Positions 1 to 9,126 of a stretch of DNA of 64,000 nt are shown one piece after another. A model generated the notes under the pieces. The model ran no database searches. It was not told the origin of the DNA and saw only the letters and a list, made by a program, of their open reading frames with translations. Origin of the DNA: Pleionea litopenaei. GTDB taxonomy: Bacteria > Pseudomonadota > Gammaproteobacteria > Enterobacterales > Kangiellaceae. How positions within the stretch are numbered: the stretch's first letter is position 1; each line of letters starts with the position of its first letter. The DNA lies in NCBI RefSeq assembly GCF_031198435.1, contig NZ_CP133548.1:3072001-3136000 (forward strand). The letters are read 5' to 3'. Made by a program: the position numbers and the translations under genes.

Positions 1-1763
1 CGTTGTGTGTCTTGGAAGATACTGTCTTTTAATTGCATGTCGAACCATGCAACCTCTAAACTTATGTTGTCGAAGTTTACCTGCCATCCGAGCTCTACAC
101 CATTGGCCGATACTTCATCGAGATCGGCGAAGGTTTGATTTTGTTGCAGTCGGTAAAGTTCACTGGTTTGTGGTACTCGAAATGATTGTGAAAGATTAAT
201 ATACATGCGCTGCTGACTGGTCAAAGTTAATGACATGCTCAATTGGTTTGACCAAAAATTAAAGTGGCGATTTTCATCAGCGGGTCGATAAAAACGACAG
301 TTGCTAATACCATCAGCGCAAGCAGAACCGTCAGTGGTTTGATTATCATACTGATAGCTTAATGTATCGAAGCGAGTATTCCAGGCGAGTGTTGTCAATG
401 GTGTAACTTGCCATCGGAAACCAGTTAACAGTGCATAGGCATTCACATCGACTTGATAGTTATAATGAATTCCTTGAGGGAATGCATCTTGGTTAAAAGG
501 GGCGGGGTTAAGTTGATTTTCAATCAACTCTCCAGAGGTTCGTTCATACTCAAACCCGATAAAGCCATGCAAAGGTTGATCGATTGGATTATGCCAAAGT
601 AGATCAAATCCAAACGATGTCTGTTGGTTTTCTTCGGTCGGTTGCCAGGGGACAAAATGCATTAGAAAGCTCATGTCATTGACCCGAAAGTAAGGTGTGA
701 ACGAGAGTGAAGTATCGGTGAGCGTCCAGTTTAACTTGCTGTAGGCTCGCACGGATGTCGCTTTTCTCCAAGCTTCTGGGTAGTTATTTTCTCGACTTAA
801 TGTTCGGTCTAAATAAGCGTTGTCTCCTTCAACATACCCAGCCGTCTGTTGATCTAGGTTTCGATAATTAAAGCCGTTTAAGATAGAAAAATTGCCATAC
901 TCATAACTATTTTTAAACGACAGTTTTTGTTGCTGATAACCAGACTCTTCTCGATAGCCATGATCATCCGTTAACGTGATACCTAGCCAATGACTCCAGT
1001 CTTGGGATTCCCAAGGTTGTTGAATCGATAGCTGATTAAACCCAAATTGAGCGGTATTGTAGGTAACGCTGCCAACAAGATTTTCACTTGGACTCGGTAA
1101 CTGAGTGTTGATCATTCCAAATACCGCATTACTGCCTGCCGTTGTCGAGTTTGAACCGCGATAAACTTCGACAAAATCAGCAACTTCGAAATGCGACTCA
1201 AATAACTGATTGACGTTGCAAAAGCTAGTCGGTCGCAACGGCAAACCATCTTCTGACATGATAAAAACCGCACAGGCTCCAGGTCCGGTGAAAACCGGAG
1301 AGCGTATAGCGGTTAAATGTTCTTGCCCATTACCACGACTTACCCAAGTGCCAGGAACCAAGCTTACGAGGCGACTGAAGTGTTGAGCGGTACTGCGGCT
1401 GATCGAGCGACTTGAAATGTTTGTAACGCTACCATCAACCGTTTCTTTAGTTTGTGGAATCGGCTTTGCGGTAATGACAAGGGTCGGTTCTTGTCGGGGA
1501 ATAACGGAGCCGTTGGACGGCTGATGGTCCGCGGTTTTATTCTTTGCAGATAGTTCAGCTTGTGCCTCAGAAGGGGCGTCACTCGATGGTTGATCTAAAT
1601 GCTCAGATGAGTGTTCAGACGCTGTATGGTTCTGATGATTGAGCTTGCCGTTGCTGGTTGGTTTATTCGCAATTCGATTTTCAGAAGAAGCCAATGAGGG
1701 CGACACAAATGCCCAGAGTAGAAAGAGTCGAGTGAGATAAGTCAGGTTAAAATAGCGAGTCAT
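1..1763 (-). CDS. TonB-dependent outer-membrane receptor (partial, C-terminus beyond window)
   Basis: The minus strand is open from an ATG at 1763 to the window edge, giving about 587 residues without a stop. Residues 1-26 form a signal peptide (basic start, hydrophobic core, SLASSE cleavage region). A long polar linker of about 65 residues follows. A TonB-box-like stretch (EPTLVITAKP, about residues 92-101) leads into a plug domain containing LVSLVPGTWVSRG, EDGLPLRP and FVEVYRGSNSTTAGSNAVFGMIN. Two cysteines in the plug (about 164 and 182) could form a disulfide. The rest has the alternating aromatic and polar strands of a 22-stranded barrel. Family role: energised uptake of siderophores, vitamins or other large substrates; the substrate cannot be named. 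It is divergent from the M14 peptidase gene. No convincing Fur box was seen upstream. Confidence 0.88.
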   Translation of the reverse strand, partial: MTRYFNLTYLTRLFLLWAFVSPSLASSENRIANKPTSNGKLNHQNHTASEHSSEHLDQPSSDAPSEAQAELSAKNKTADHQPSNGSVIPRQEPTLVITAKPIPQTKETVDGSVTNISSRSISRSTAQHFSRLVSLVPGTWVSRGNGQEHLTAIRSPVFTGPGACAVFIMSEDGLPLRPTSFCNVNQLFESHFEVADFVEVYRGSNSTTAGSNAVFGMINTQLPSPSENLVGSVTYNTAQFGFNQLSIQQPWESQDWSHWLGITLTDDHGYREESGYQQQKLSFKNSYEYGNFSILNGFNYRNLDQQTAGYVEGDNAYLDRTLSRENNYPEAWRKATSVRAYSKLNWTLTDTSLSFTPYFRVNDMSFLMHFVPWQPTEENQQTSFGFDLLWHNPIDQPLHGFIGFEYERTSGELIENQLNPAPFNQDAFPQGIHYNYQVDVNAYALLTGFRWQVTPLTTLAWNTRFDTLSYQYDNQTTDGSACADGISNCRFYRPADENRHFNFWSNQLSMSLTLTSQQRMYINLSQSFRVPQTSELYRLQQNQTFADLDEVSANGVELGWQVNFDNISLEVAWFDMQLKDSIFQDTQ

Positions 1764-1898
1764 AGCTGCGGTAATTTCATTGTTATATTGAGTTAGCCAA
1801 GGTTCAAGGCTAAGAGCGAATGAATGATGATCAAGTCTTTTGCATTCTGTCATAAACTTGTCATCTAATCGAGTTTCAAATACGCCTAAACTTATTAG

Positions 1899-2957
1899 AT
1901 GACTCACTTTTTAAATGAAAAGCGTACACCGCTATTTAGACAAAGCTTACATCAACAGGCTCCCGAACTTGTCGAGCTTGAACGCCTGATTGTCACCCAT
2001 CCCAGTCGGCTGGAATATCGCGTTATCGAAACCGTCGAATATAACGAGCAAGCCTTTCCCATTTACGCGATTGATCTCGGCCAGCATCAACCGGGTAAAC
2101 CTGCGTTGTTAATTTGTGGAGGGGTGCATGGCATTGAAAGAATCGGCGTGCAAGTGGTGATTGCTCAGCTAAAGGTTTGGTTAGAGCGTCTCAAGTGGGA
2201 GCGCTCATTGCAGCAATGCTTTAATGAAATCAATGTGACCGTGTTGCCCGTTATCAATCCTGTTGGATTATTTCTAAATCGTCGAAGTAATGGACGAGGT
2301 GTCGACTTGATGCGCAATGCACCCATCGATTCGCAACAAGGTTCTTTTTTGGTTAGTGGCCAACGGTTTAGCCCTCGACTTCCTTGGTACCGAGGGAAAG
2401 AAGATAGGTTAGAACTAGAAAATTTAAGTTTGGAAAAAGAGATCAAACGTTTATCGAGTCTGTCGCCCTTACTCATTTCGATTGACTGCCACTCTGGATT
2501 TGGCATGCGCGACAGACTTTGGTTTCCTTACGCATATCGCAGGCGACCGATGCGTGACATTGCTCCAGTCGTCGCGCTAAAACTCTTATGGGAAAATAGT
2601 TACCCAAATCATCAATATATTTTCGAGCCGCAATCCAATCACTATCTCACCCATGGTGACTTATGGGATTATTTTTACAAATGCTTTGGTAGGAAGGACT
2701 GTACTTTTTTACCCCTGACCCTAGAAATGGGTTCATGGAATTGGGTGCGGAAAAGACCTTTGCAGTTGTTTCGAGTTGGTGGTTTATTTAACCCCCTGGT
2801 TCCCCATCGACAACAGCGGGCTTTACGACGTCATTTACCTCTGATGGACTTTTTACGGCACGCCGTGCATAGTTATCAGCAGTGGCTTCCGAACGATCAA
2901 GAAAAACAACACTTAACTCAAGTTGCTCAGAGCTTGTGGTATCGCATGCAGGAGTAG
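1899..2957 (+). CDS. M14-family zinc carboxypeptidase-like protein
   Basis: The 352-residue product has the metal-site pattern of M14 metallocarboxypeptidases: HGIE (His77, Glu80) after a hydrophobic strand, DLMRN (Arg139, Asn140, substrate-carboxylate region), SIDCHSGF with the third zinc ligand His198, and TLEMGSW with the probable catalytic Glu276. No signal peptide is visible, so it is probably cytoplasmic. This distinguishes it from secreted digestive-type enzymes and suggests processing of peptides or peptidoglycan fragments. An alpha/beta hydrolase gene starts 8 bases downstream, so the two are probably co-transcribed. The start is the first ATG; no clear Shine-Dalgarno sequence precedes it. 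The substrate is unknown. Confidence 0.8.
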   Translation: MTHFLNEKRTPLFRQSLHQQAPELVELERLIVTHPSRLEYRVIETVEYNEQAFPIYAIDLGQHQPGKPALLICGGVHGIERIGVQVVIAQLKVWLERLKWERSLQQCFNEINVTVLPVINPVGLFLNRRSNGRGVDLMRNAPIDSQQGSFLVSGQRFSPRLPWYRGKEDRLELENLSLEKEIKRLSSLSPLLISIDCHSGFGMRDRLWFPYAYRRRPMRDIAPVVALKLLWENSYPNHQYIFEPQSNHYLTHGDLWDYFYKCFGRKDCTFLPLTLEMGSWNWVRKRPLQLFRVGGLFNPLVPHRQQRALRRHLPLMDFLRHAVHSYQQWLPNDQEKQHLTQVAQSLWYRMQE

Positions 2958-2965
2958 TCAAGGTC

Positions 2966-3769
2966 ATGAATGTGAAAGTCAGCGAACAGTCTCAAGCCGA
3001 CCTCCGGGTAGTGTTAATTCGTGGTTTGGGCCGAGATCAGTTGCATTGGGGTCCGTTGAAGTCGGCTCTCGATAAGCAAGGGCTGATCATTGAAACTCCA
3101 GATTTACCAGGAGCAGGGGTGCTGTGCCGAGAAAAGGCACCCTTAGACCTCGATGAGTATTGTCGGATATTGGAATCCCAATTGAGTGAAAGTGAATTGC
3201 CGACCATCGTAGTCGGGCTGTCGTTGGGTGGAATGATAGCGCTGCAGTGGTCAATGTTACGACCTACTCTGTTCGAACATGTTATTGCAATAAACACAAG
3301 TTGCAACTTGTCGCCAGTGTACTGGCGGTTAAAAGTTTATCGCGCGTGGCGTACCCCGGGTATTTTAGCGCGATGGAATATTCGACTGAAGGAACGTTCG
3401 GTTTATCAATTAACCTGCAATCGCCAGCCCATGGATGCCGAACTGTTGGACCAATGGGTCAATATTCAGCAACAACACCCAGTATCGATGATCACACAGC
3501 TTCGGCAAGTAATCGCTGCCTGGCGTTTTTCACCCCCTGATGCAGATGCTTTACCTCATTTGACCTTTATCAATTCAAACTCCGATCGCTTGGTCGATCC
3601 GCGATGCAGCTTAACCCTAGCGAGGCATTATTCTGCGCCTTTAAGAACCCATGACTGGGCAGGACATGACTTGCCTCAAGATGATCCCAAGTGGGTTGCA
3701 CAAGAAATATTACAAGTTTGCGATAAAATCCGCTCCTCGAAAAAGGTCGCATTAGAAAAACTAATGTGA
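2966..3769 (+). CDS. alpha/beta hydrolase
   Basis: The product is a 267-residue alpha/beta-hydrolase-fold protein. The nucleophile elbow is GLSLGG with Ser86. An acid is available in SDRLVD, and the histidine sits in the C-terminal WAGHDLPQDD. The oxyanion-loop region is GLGRDQLHWG. The open frame extends to 2882, but the ATG at 2966 is preferred because AGGAG lies 11 bases before it and the upstream M14 gene ends at 2957. The protein resembles carboxylesterase or BioH-like hydrolases, but nothing fixes the substrate. The pairing with the M14 enzyme suggests a shared catabolic role, which is inference. Confidence 0.8.
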   Translation: MNVKVSEQSQADLRVVLIRGLGRDQLHWGPLKSALDKQGLIIETPDLPGAGVLCREKAPLDLDEYCRILESQLSESELPTIVVGLSLGGMIALQWSMLRPTLFEHVIAINTSCNLSPVYWRLKVYRAWRTPGILARWNIRLKERSVYQLTCNRQPMDAELLDQWVNIQQQHPVSMITQLRQVIAAWRFSPPDADALPHLTFINSNSDRLVDPRCSLTLARHYSAPLRTHDWAGHDLPQDDPKWVAQEILQVCDKIRSSKKVALEKLM

Positions 3770-3901
3770 AACTCAAAAAGAATTCGTTTTTCCTCTTGTT
3801 GTTAAGTCGTTAATATACGCGGCCCTTGGAGATGTTCTGGTTGATTTTTGAACATCTTTTAGATGGCAACTTTTAATAACTTATCAACATGAGGAGGCGA
3901 G

Positions 3902-4906
3902 ATGAATAAGCGAACGGCTTTTTCCAGCGATACTTTAGCGTTACCGGCATTAATTCTTGCCATTGTTATATGGGCTTCCTCATTTGTTTTTATGAAGATT
4001 GCGGTCGCAGAATTTGGTCCGATGTTGACGGTCTTTTTACGGATGATTCTTGCCAGCGCTGTCTTGTTTTTCTTTATTCCAGTATTCCGTAAAGAGTCCT
4101 ACCAAGCGGGAGATTGGAAATGGTTTCTTGCACTAGCCTTGTGTGAGCCATGTTTATACTTTGTTTTTGAAGGGTTAGCGCTTACTTACACTACCGCCTC
4201 AGAGGCTGGCATGATTACCTCGCTTCAGCCGCTGATGGTTGCTGTCGCTGCGTTCTATTTTTTGAATGAAAAACTAAGTGCTCGTCTACTCGTTGGCTGT
4301 GTCGTCGCGGTATTGGGTGCTGGTTTGTTGTCACTAACCGGAGAAGCTTCTGAGTCGGCCCCCAATCCTGTACTGGGTAACTTTTTGGAGCTTATCGCTA
4401 TTGGATTTGCCGCGGCTTACAGCATAGTTGCTCGTAGGCTTATGCACCGATATTCGCCATTGTTTTTAACCGGTATACAAACCTTTGTGGGCAGTGTGTT
4501 CTTTCTACCGGCGGTATTATTAAGTGGTGATAGCATTCCTGTGTCGGTGACGTGGGAAGGTGCAATGGCAGTCTTGTTTTTAGCCTGGGGCGTCAACATT
4601 ATTGCGTTCACTTGTTACAACTTCTCGCTCGGTAAAATGCCTGCAAGCCAAGCTGGGGCCTGGTTGAACTTGTTACCACTGGCTTGTCTGTTCTTTGGCT
4701 GGCTGTTACTGGATGAGCGCTTAACTTTGATTCAATACGGTGGTGCAGGAATTGTTTTATTGGGTGTCATCATCAGCCAGACCAAACCACGTCGGAAAAC
4801 GGTATTTATCGAGCAAGAGATGCTCGAAAGCTCAGTGTCGACTGCAAACACTGAGGAACTTGAGACGCCAACCGAGGTCTCAGCAGTAAGATTAATGAAT
4901 TCGTGA
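3902..4906 (+). CDS. EamA/DMT-family inner-membrane transporter
   Basis: The 334-residue product has about ten hydrophobic helices arranged as two EamA repeats. Each repeat ends in the family's hallmark, with LNEKLSARLLVGCVVAVLGAGLL closing the first and LDERLTLIQYGGAGIVLLGVII closing the second. The polar 35-residue C-terminal tail is cytoplasmic. The drug/metabolite transporter superfamily exports amino acids or metabolites; the substrate is not predictable here. A GAGGAGG ribosome-binding site immediately precedes the ATG. The gene is monocistronic and followed by a strong intrinsic terminator. Confidence 0.85.
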   Translation: MNKRTAFSSDTLALPALILAIVIWASSFVFMKIAVAEFGPMLTVFLRMILASAVLFFFIPVFRKESYQAGDWKWFLALALCEPCLYFVFEGLALTYTTASEAGMITSLQPLMVAVAAFYFLNEKLSARLLVGCVVAVLGAGLLSLTGEASESAPNPVLGNFLELIAIGFAAAYSIVARRLMHRYSPLFLTGIQTFVGSVFFLPAVLLSGDSIPVSVTWEGAMAVLFLAWGVNIIAFTCYNFSLGKMPASQAGAWLNLLPLACLFFGWLLLDERLTLIQYGGAGIVLLGVIISQTKPRRKTVFIEQEMLESSVSTANTEELETPTEVSAVRLMNS

Positions 4907-4953
4907 TTATTAAACTTCTATTCTCCCTGGTTTAGCAAGTGTTTGTCACATTA

Positions 4954-4979
4954 CCCCGCCGATTGGCGGGGTTTTTTTT
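4954..4979 (+). terminator. intrinsic terminator after the EamA gene
   Basis: A perfect 7-bp GC stem (CCCCGCC / GGCGGGG) with a GATT loop is followed by eight T. It lies 47 bases after the EamA stop codon. Confidence 0.92.
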
Positions 4980-5012
4980 GTCGGTTCAATGTCATTCTAT
5001 AACCATCTTAGA

Positions 5013-5041
5013 TTGAGTTATCGGTCAAACAGGTATATGTT
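5013..5041 (+). promoter_or_regulatory. candidate sigma-70 promoter for the orphan gene at 5102
   Basis: TTGAGT (5013-5018) and TATGTT (5036-5041) are separated by 17 bases and lie about 60 bases before the proposed start codon. This is sequence match only. Confidence 0.4.
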
Positions 5042-5101
5042 TATGTAAGGGCATTAAAAAGGACTGTGGATACTTACGAGATCATTAGCAAGGAATCAGC
5101 A

Positions 5102-5509
5102 ATGGACATCCCTCTTCCCGTTGAGCTTAATCATTCAAGCGAGAGTCAATATTGGGCTTTATTACGTCTGCAAAGAGCAGTGAACACTGAGCTTATGGAG
5201 CGTTTTAATGCGATCAAAAGTAAAGGACGAAGCGTTTTAATTCAGCAATTGTTAGCTAAGATTGGAGCAATTATAGATTTACTGAATGCCCATGGTTATG
5301 AATTTGTTCGCTGTGATTTTGTCGGTGATATAGATTATGAAACGAGTGAGCAATGGTATGTTGACCGAGTCAGCATGTCGCATCGCATCGTGTTACATTT
5401 TAATGGTTACTCGGCACAAGCTTATTTTCAAGAGAATGACATCGAGGCGAAACGCGATCCCGTGATCACTCTGCGTCATGATTACCTACCAAAAAGTTCT
5501 CAAGATTAA
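5102..5509 (+). CDS. hypothetical protein, 135 residues
   Basis: I do not recognise this soluble protein. It has an N-terminal helical half and a C-terminal half rich in alternating hydrophobic and aromatic residues (YVDRVSMSHRIVLHFNGYSAQAYFQEND), compatible with a small alpha/beta fold. There is no signal peptide or membrane segment. The frame also offers a GTG at 5066, but the AAGGA before that codon is only 2 bases away. The ATG at 5102 has AAGGA at a spacing of 7, so I chose it. It is convergent with the response regulator, with only 5 bases between the stops, and stands alone after a terminator. Confidence 0.65.
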   Translation: MDIPLPVELNHSSESQYWALLRLQRAVNTELMERFNAIKSKGRSVLIQQLLAKIGAIIDLLNAHGYEFVRCDFVGDIDYETSEQWYVDRVSMSHRIVLHFNGYSAQAYFQENDIEAKRDPVITLRHDYLPKSSQD

Positions 5510-5514
5510 CTTTT

Positions 5515-6129
5515 TTATAGCCAACCTTTTTGGTGGGCAATTCTGGCGGCTTCAATACGGTTACTGGCCGATAACTTGCTGGCAGCTTGGCTCAGGTAAT
5601 TCCTTACCGTTCCAGAACTCAGATGTAATCGATCAGCAATTTGTTCCGTCGAGAGCCCATCTTTGGCCAGTGACAAAGCTTTACGCTCTTTATCGGTTAG
5701 TGGGTTTTCACTGTCCCAGGCATCGGTGATTAATTCGGGATCGATCACTTTACGACCCTGATGAACGCGTCTTATGGCTGATGCGAGCTCATCAGTAGAC
5801 GACTCTTTTAGCAGAAAGCCTTTTACCCCAAGGTCCATTGCGCGACGTAAATAACCAGAACGCCCAAAGGTCGTCACAATGATGACTTTGGTGTTGAGGT
5901 TTAATTGTTTTAACTCTGCTGCGACATCCAGTCCACTAAGCTCGGGCATTTCTATGTCGGTCAGTAGAATATCTGGAGCCATCTCTTGCACACATTGCAA
6001 CGCTGACTTGCCATCTTGCGCAGTCGCGATGACCTCGATGTCGGGTTCTAAATTCAACAATGCAGACAGAGCATTATTGAGTAACGCTTGATCTTCTGCC
6101 AGCACTAAGCGAATCGTTAAGTCACTCAT
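5515..6129 (-). CDS. NarL/DesR-family response regulator
   Basis: The 204-residue product consists of a receiver domain (acidic pocket AED, phospho-acceptor Asp58 in LLTDIEMP, Thr in VTTF, Lys in LLKESS) and a C-terminal LuxR-type helix-turn-helix (LSTEQIADRLHLSSGTVRNYLSQAASKL). It most resembles DesR/LiaR-type regulators. The ATG at 6129 is chosen over the one at 6138 because GAGGTG lies 10 bases before 6129 and nearly abuts 6138. The start overlaps the end of the kinase gene by 8 bases, so translation is probably coupled. Likely target: the adjacent ABC exporter operon (inference). Confidence 0.9.
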   Translation of the reverse strand: MSDLTIRLVLAEDQALLNNALSALLNLEPDIEVIATAQDGKSALQCVQEMAPDILLTDIEMPELSGLDVAAELKQLNLNTKVIIVTTFGRSGYLRRAMDLGVKGFLLKESSTDELASAIRRVHQGRKVIDPELITDAWDSENPLTDKERKALSLAKDGLSTEQIADRLHLSSGTVRNYLSQAASKLSASNRIEAARIAHQKGWL

Positions 6130-7252
6130 GATCGACATTCACCTCTGCAATCACACACAGTCCCTGTTTAGCATTTGTTGTGATGGGTTCTATTGTTAAC
6201 TCACCGTTTATAGACTCCAGGCGCTCTTGCAGACCTTTTAATCCATTTCCGAGCGAGACCTGTGCTTTCACTGATTGACCATTATCGCAGATTTTTAACC
6301 TTACTTTTTTTGAGTCGCTTATTAGCACAATTGAAATAGCGGTCGCATCGCTGTGTCGCGTGGTATTGGTGACGGCTTCACGTATACAATAAGCAAAAAC
6401 TTCGTCGATCTTTGAAGAGAGCAACTCAGTGTTGACCTCAGTGGTCAGTTCAATATCGCACGCATCACATAGGCGCCGAGCATGGATGATTTCCGTTTTT
6501 ACATTACGCTGACGATAACCCGTCACCGCCTCTCTGACCTGCATCAAGGCATCTCTGGATAATTGCTCAATATCAGAAATTTCAGCTTTTGCGAGCTCAG
6601 GACTCTGGTCGATAAATCGCCCAGCTAACTCGGCCTTTTTGGTCATTAGACTAAACGTGTGTCCTATCAAGTCATGTAAATCCCTTGCAATGCGTTCACG
6701 TTCAGCGGTTGTGGCTAAGCGCTTAATATCACTCTGAGAGGCTTTGAGCTGAGCATTTTTTATGGTCATCTGCACAAAGTAAATATTACTGACACCAATT
6801 AAGATGCTAAAGAAAATTCCGGGTAAATAAAAATAGCTGGGTAATTCAAACCACCATGCTTGTACCGCTATTGCGATGGCAATTAATGCGATTCCCAAAA
6901 ACCCATATTGCGGTGTTTTGAGATGACTGCAAAATGACGCAGCAAAGACAAAAAATACTGACGCACCGACATTAAAAAAAGAAAGCCATACGCCAATTAA
7001 ATAGATACCAAAAATATGAATTATTCGAACGAGTCCTCGGCGTCTATAAATTGAAAAATACAGCACCAAGAAAATACTGATACCTAGAAGAGTATGAACG
7101 ACTTCTTCTTGACTGGGCGTTCGAAAGAACCAGTTAAAAAAATAGATGCCTAAATAACAAAGCCAAACGTAAGGCTGCATACCCAGATCTTTTTCTCTGG
7201 GTAACAGCCAGTAATGAATTTTCTTTAACCGCGTAACGACTGAATTGAACAT
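6122..7252 (-). CDS. DesK-family membrane sensor histidine kinase (HisKA_3)
   Basis: The 376-residue product has an N-terminal region of about five hydrophobic helices (residues 30-165). A coiled linker then precedes the HisKA_3 phosphorylation motif ERERIARDLHDLIGH (His193). An HATPase domain follows, with an N-box in REAVTNTTRHSDA and the glycine-rich loop GNGLKGLQERL. There is no extracytoplasmic ligand domain, so it probably senses the membrane, as DesK and LiaS do. It is the cognate partner of the overlapping response-regulator gene. The linked ABC exporter suggests sensing of a membrane-active or transported compound, which is inference. Confidence 0.9.
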   Translation of the reverse strand: MFNSVVTRLKKIHYWLLPREKDLGMQPYVWLCYLGIYFFNWFFRTPSQEEVVHTLLGISIFLVLYFSIYRRRGLVRIIHIFGIYLIGVWLSFFNVGASVFFVFAASFCSHLKTPQYGFLGIALIAIAIAVQAWWFELPSYFYLPGIFFSILIGVSNIYFVQMTIKNAQLKASQSDIKRLATTAERERIARDLHDLIGHTFSLMTKKAELAGRFIDQSPELAKAEISDIEQLSRDALMQVREAVTGYRQRNVKTEIIHARRLCDACDIELTTEVNTELLSSKIDEVFAYCIREAVTNTTRHSDATAISIVLISDSKKVRLKICDNGQSVKAQVSLGNGLKGLQERLESINGELTIEPITTNAKQGLCVIAEVNVDHE

Positions 7253-7311
7253 ATAAATAAGTCTTTTTAGGTGGCCTTAGTTTGAGGTGGCCTGAGCAAG
7301 AGTAAACATCG

Positions 7312-9111
7312 TTATTGAATCAGCTTAATACTATCAAGGCTTAGTGTAAATTTCGATTGCTGCTTTCCTGCAACCCATGCAAGGGCAGTGACGGATTGCC
7401 AATCTATTTGTTGATGGTCAGCCAGTTTTATTCGATGTGCTTGACATTCGGCGGTTACCTTAAACCGTATTTCTTCGGGTTGTGATTTCCCTTGAACAAA
7501 AATGAGTAGACGAAACTGTCCCGGCGTTCCTTGACTGTTAAATAGTAGATGAGAATGGTTATTCAAACTATAAGCACTCGCCATATTTTGACTAAAAGGC
7601 AGCATCAACCCTGACCAAGGGTACGGAAAGCCATCTTTAATTTCACCATCGATGACCAGTGCTGGTGTATTTGAACAGGTGGAAGGTGAAACCTTTAAGT
7701 GTGCGATTGAGTGGCCAGAAAACATTTGATCGCTGGTTGCCGAAAACTTGATGGTTGGCGTCAATGAAAAGTCTTCAGCCGAGATCTCGGTAAAATCGTA
7801 CACAGGCAGAGTGGAGGTTGCATTCGAAGTCGACGTTAAATTGACCCAAAAGCCATTTTTCATGATCATACTAATGGCCTGAGTGTGTTGTATGTTTTCG
7901 CGAGGATCAAGCGATAGTATCAGTAAATCAGCACGACTTCCGATGGTTAACAGACCTCGACTGCCAATATTGAAGCGTTTATTCGCAGCACTGCTGGCCG
8001 TTTGCAGCAGCTGCGTATTACTTAACCCAGCTTGTTGCAATAAAAAAAGCTCATTATGTAAGCTAATGCCATGAGCCGTCCCCGGATTCGGAGCATCGGT
8101 ACCGGATAAAATATCGATGCCTGCTTGACTAAGTTTCCGAGTGTTTTCGATTGCAATAGTCAGCGCTTTCTGACGATGTCCGGCGTGATCAAATGTACTT
8201 TTTAGCTGGTGCTTCTGACTAGTGCTTAGCACTGAACCTACGTAGCTTTCTGGCAGTAAAAACTCCGTTGAGCTTTGTTGAGCCATAGCGGCAATGACAG
8301 TAAGCGTTGGCACAATGAACGTATTTTTTTGTTTGATCAATTCGATAAATGCAGTATCTATAGGTTGATCGCTGATCATATGAACGAGTCCATCGGCGCC
8401 ATCTTCAACAGCATGTCTTGCGGCTTCTAAATGAGAGGCGTGAACAACGGCCATCATTCCTTCATGATGCGCTGCCTGAATCAACGCTTTTAATGTCGCA
8501 CGATCGATGGATGTATAAGGACCATAGTTGGGTTGATGATGATAAACAATCTTTAAGTAATCAGAGCCCTCTTGATGCCGCTGTCGAACAAAGGAAAGTG
8601 CTTCGCTTGGCGAGTTCAGAGTTGGAATCTTTAACCCATACTCAGTACCGTGACCTCTTGGACTGGTGGCCAGCACGCCAGACGAAAATAAATCTGCTTC
8701 GGTCGTTGCCGTCAATCGATCTCGTTGACGGCGTGCCTGTTGTACAACATTGGGTTGTGTAAACATATCCAGCTCAGTGGTAACGCCAAATTGGAGTGCT
8801 TGCCTTAATGCATCACCCCAGGTATGTGTATGTGCATCAATGAGACCAGGAATGATATATCGACCAGCAACGTCCAATTCATTTGCGGAGCCTTTAATGG
8901 CGTCGACGACTTGACCGTTTTCTATGAGTAACTCACCGCTTTGCCAACGTTGACCATCAAACCAGGTCGCATTCAGAAAACGCCAGGTTTGTAGGTTAGA
9001 GTCGCTGTCAGAATTCGTTGTTCTCTCAGTAACGACAGGCTCAGGCAGATTAAGTAATACGAAACCAGTAATCGCGACAATACCCATAACTATTGAAATA
9101 AATGAGCGCAT
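7312..9111 (-). CDS. membrane-anchored amidohydrolase-family protein
   Basis: The 599-residue product starts with an uncleaved-looking signal anchor (MRSFISIVMGIVAITGFVLL). An imidazolonepropionase-like amidohydrolase domain follows. It has HxH ligands His94 and His96 in IDAHTHTWGD, a candidate bridging Lys in SDYLKIVYHH, histidines in VVHASHLEA and DGLVHM, and the metal Asp in LSGTDAPNPGTAHG. After residue 430 comes a beta-rich C-terminal region unrelated to the catalytic barrel, perhaps a carbohydrate- or CIA30-like fold. The enzyme is likely periplasmic. It lies between the kinase and the ABC exporter genes on the same strand, with a 59-base gap to the kinase and 15 bases to the permease. 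Substrate unknown. Confidence 0.82.
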   Translation of the reverse strand: MRSFISIVMGIVAITGFVLLNLPEPVVTERTTNSDSDSNLQTWRFLNATWFDGQRWQSGELLIENGQVVDAIKGSANELDVAGRYIIPGLIDAHTHTWGDALRQALQFGVTTELDMFTQPNVVQQARRQRDRLTATTEADLFSSGVLATSPRGHGTEYGLKIPTLNSPSEALSFVRQRHQEGSDYLKIVYHHQPNYGPYTSIDRATLKALIQAAHHEGMMAVVHASHLEAARHAVEDGADGLVHMISDQPIDTAFIELIKQKNTFIVPTLTVIAAMAQQSSTEFLLPESYVGSVLSTSQKHQLKSTFDHAGHRQKALTIAIENTRKLSQAGIDILSGTDAPNPGTAHGISLHNELFLLQQAGLSNTQLLQTASSAANKRFNIGSRGLLTIGSRADLLILSLDPRENIQHTQAISMIMKNGFWVNLTSTSNATSTLPVYDFTEISAEDFSLTPTIKFSATSDQMFSGHSIAHLKVSPSTCSNTPALVIDGEIKDGFPYPWSGLMLPFSQNMASAYSLNNHSHLLFNSQGTPGQFRLLIFVQGKSQPEEIRFKVTAECQAHRIKLADHQQIDWQSVTALAWVAGKQQSKFTLSLDSIKLIQ

Positions 9112-9126
9112 GATTTTCTCCTGCTG

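Noticed and set aside
5-199. Plus-strand 64-codon ORF at the window start
   Set aside because: It is antisense to the clearly coding TonB-dependent receptor on the minus strand.
1764-1898. Possible Fur box upstream of the TonB receptor (ATGAATGATGATC region)
   Set aside because: Too few matches to the GATAATGATAATCATTATC consensus to call.
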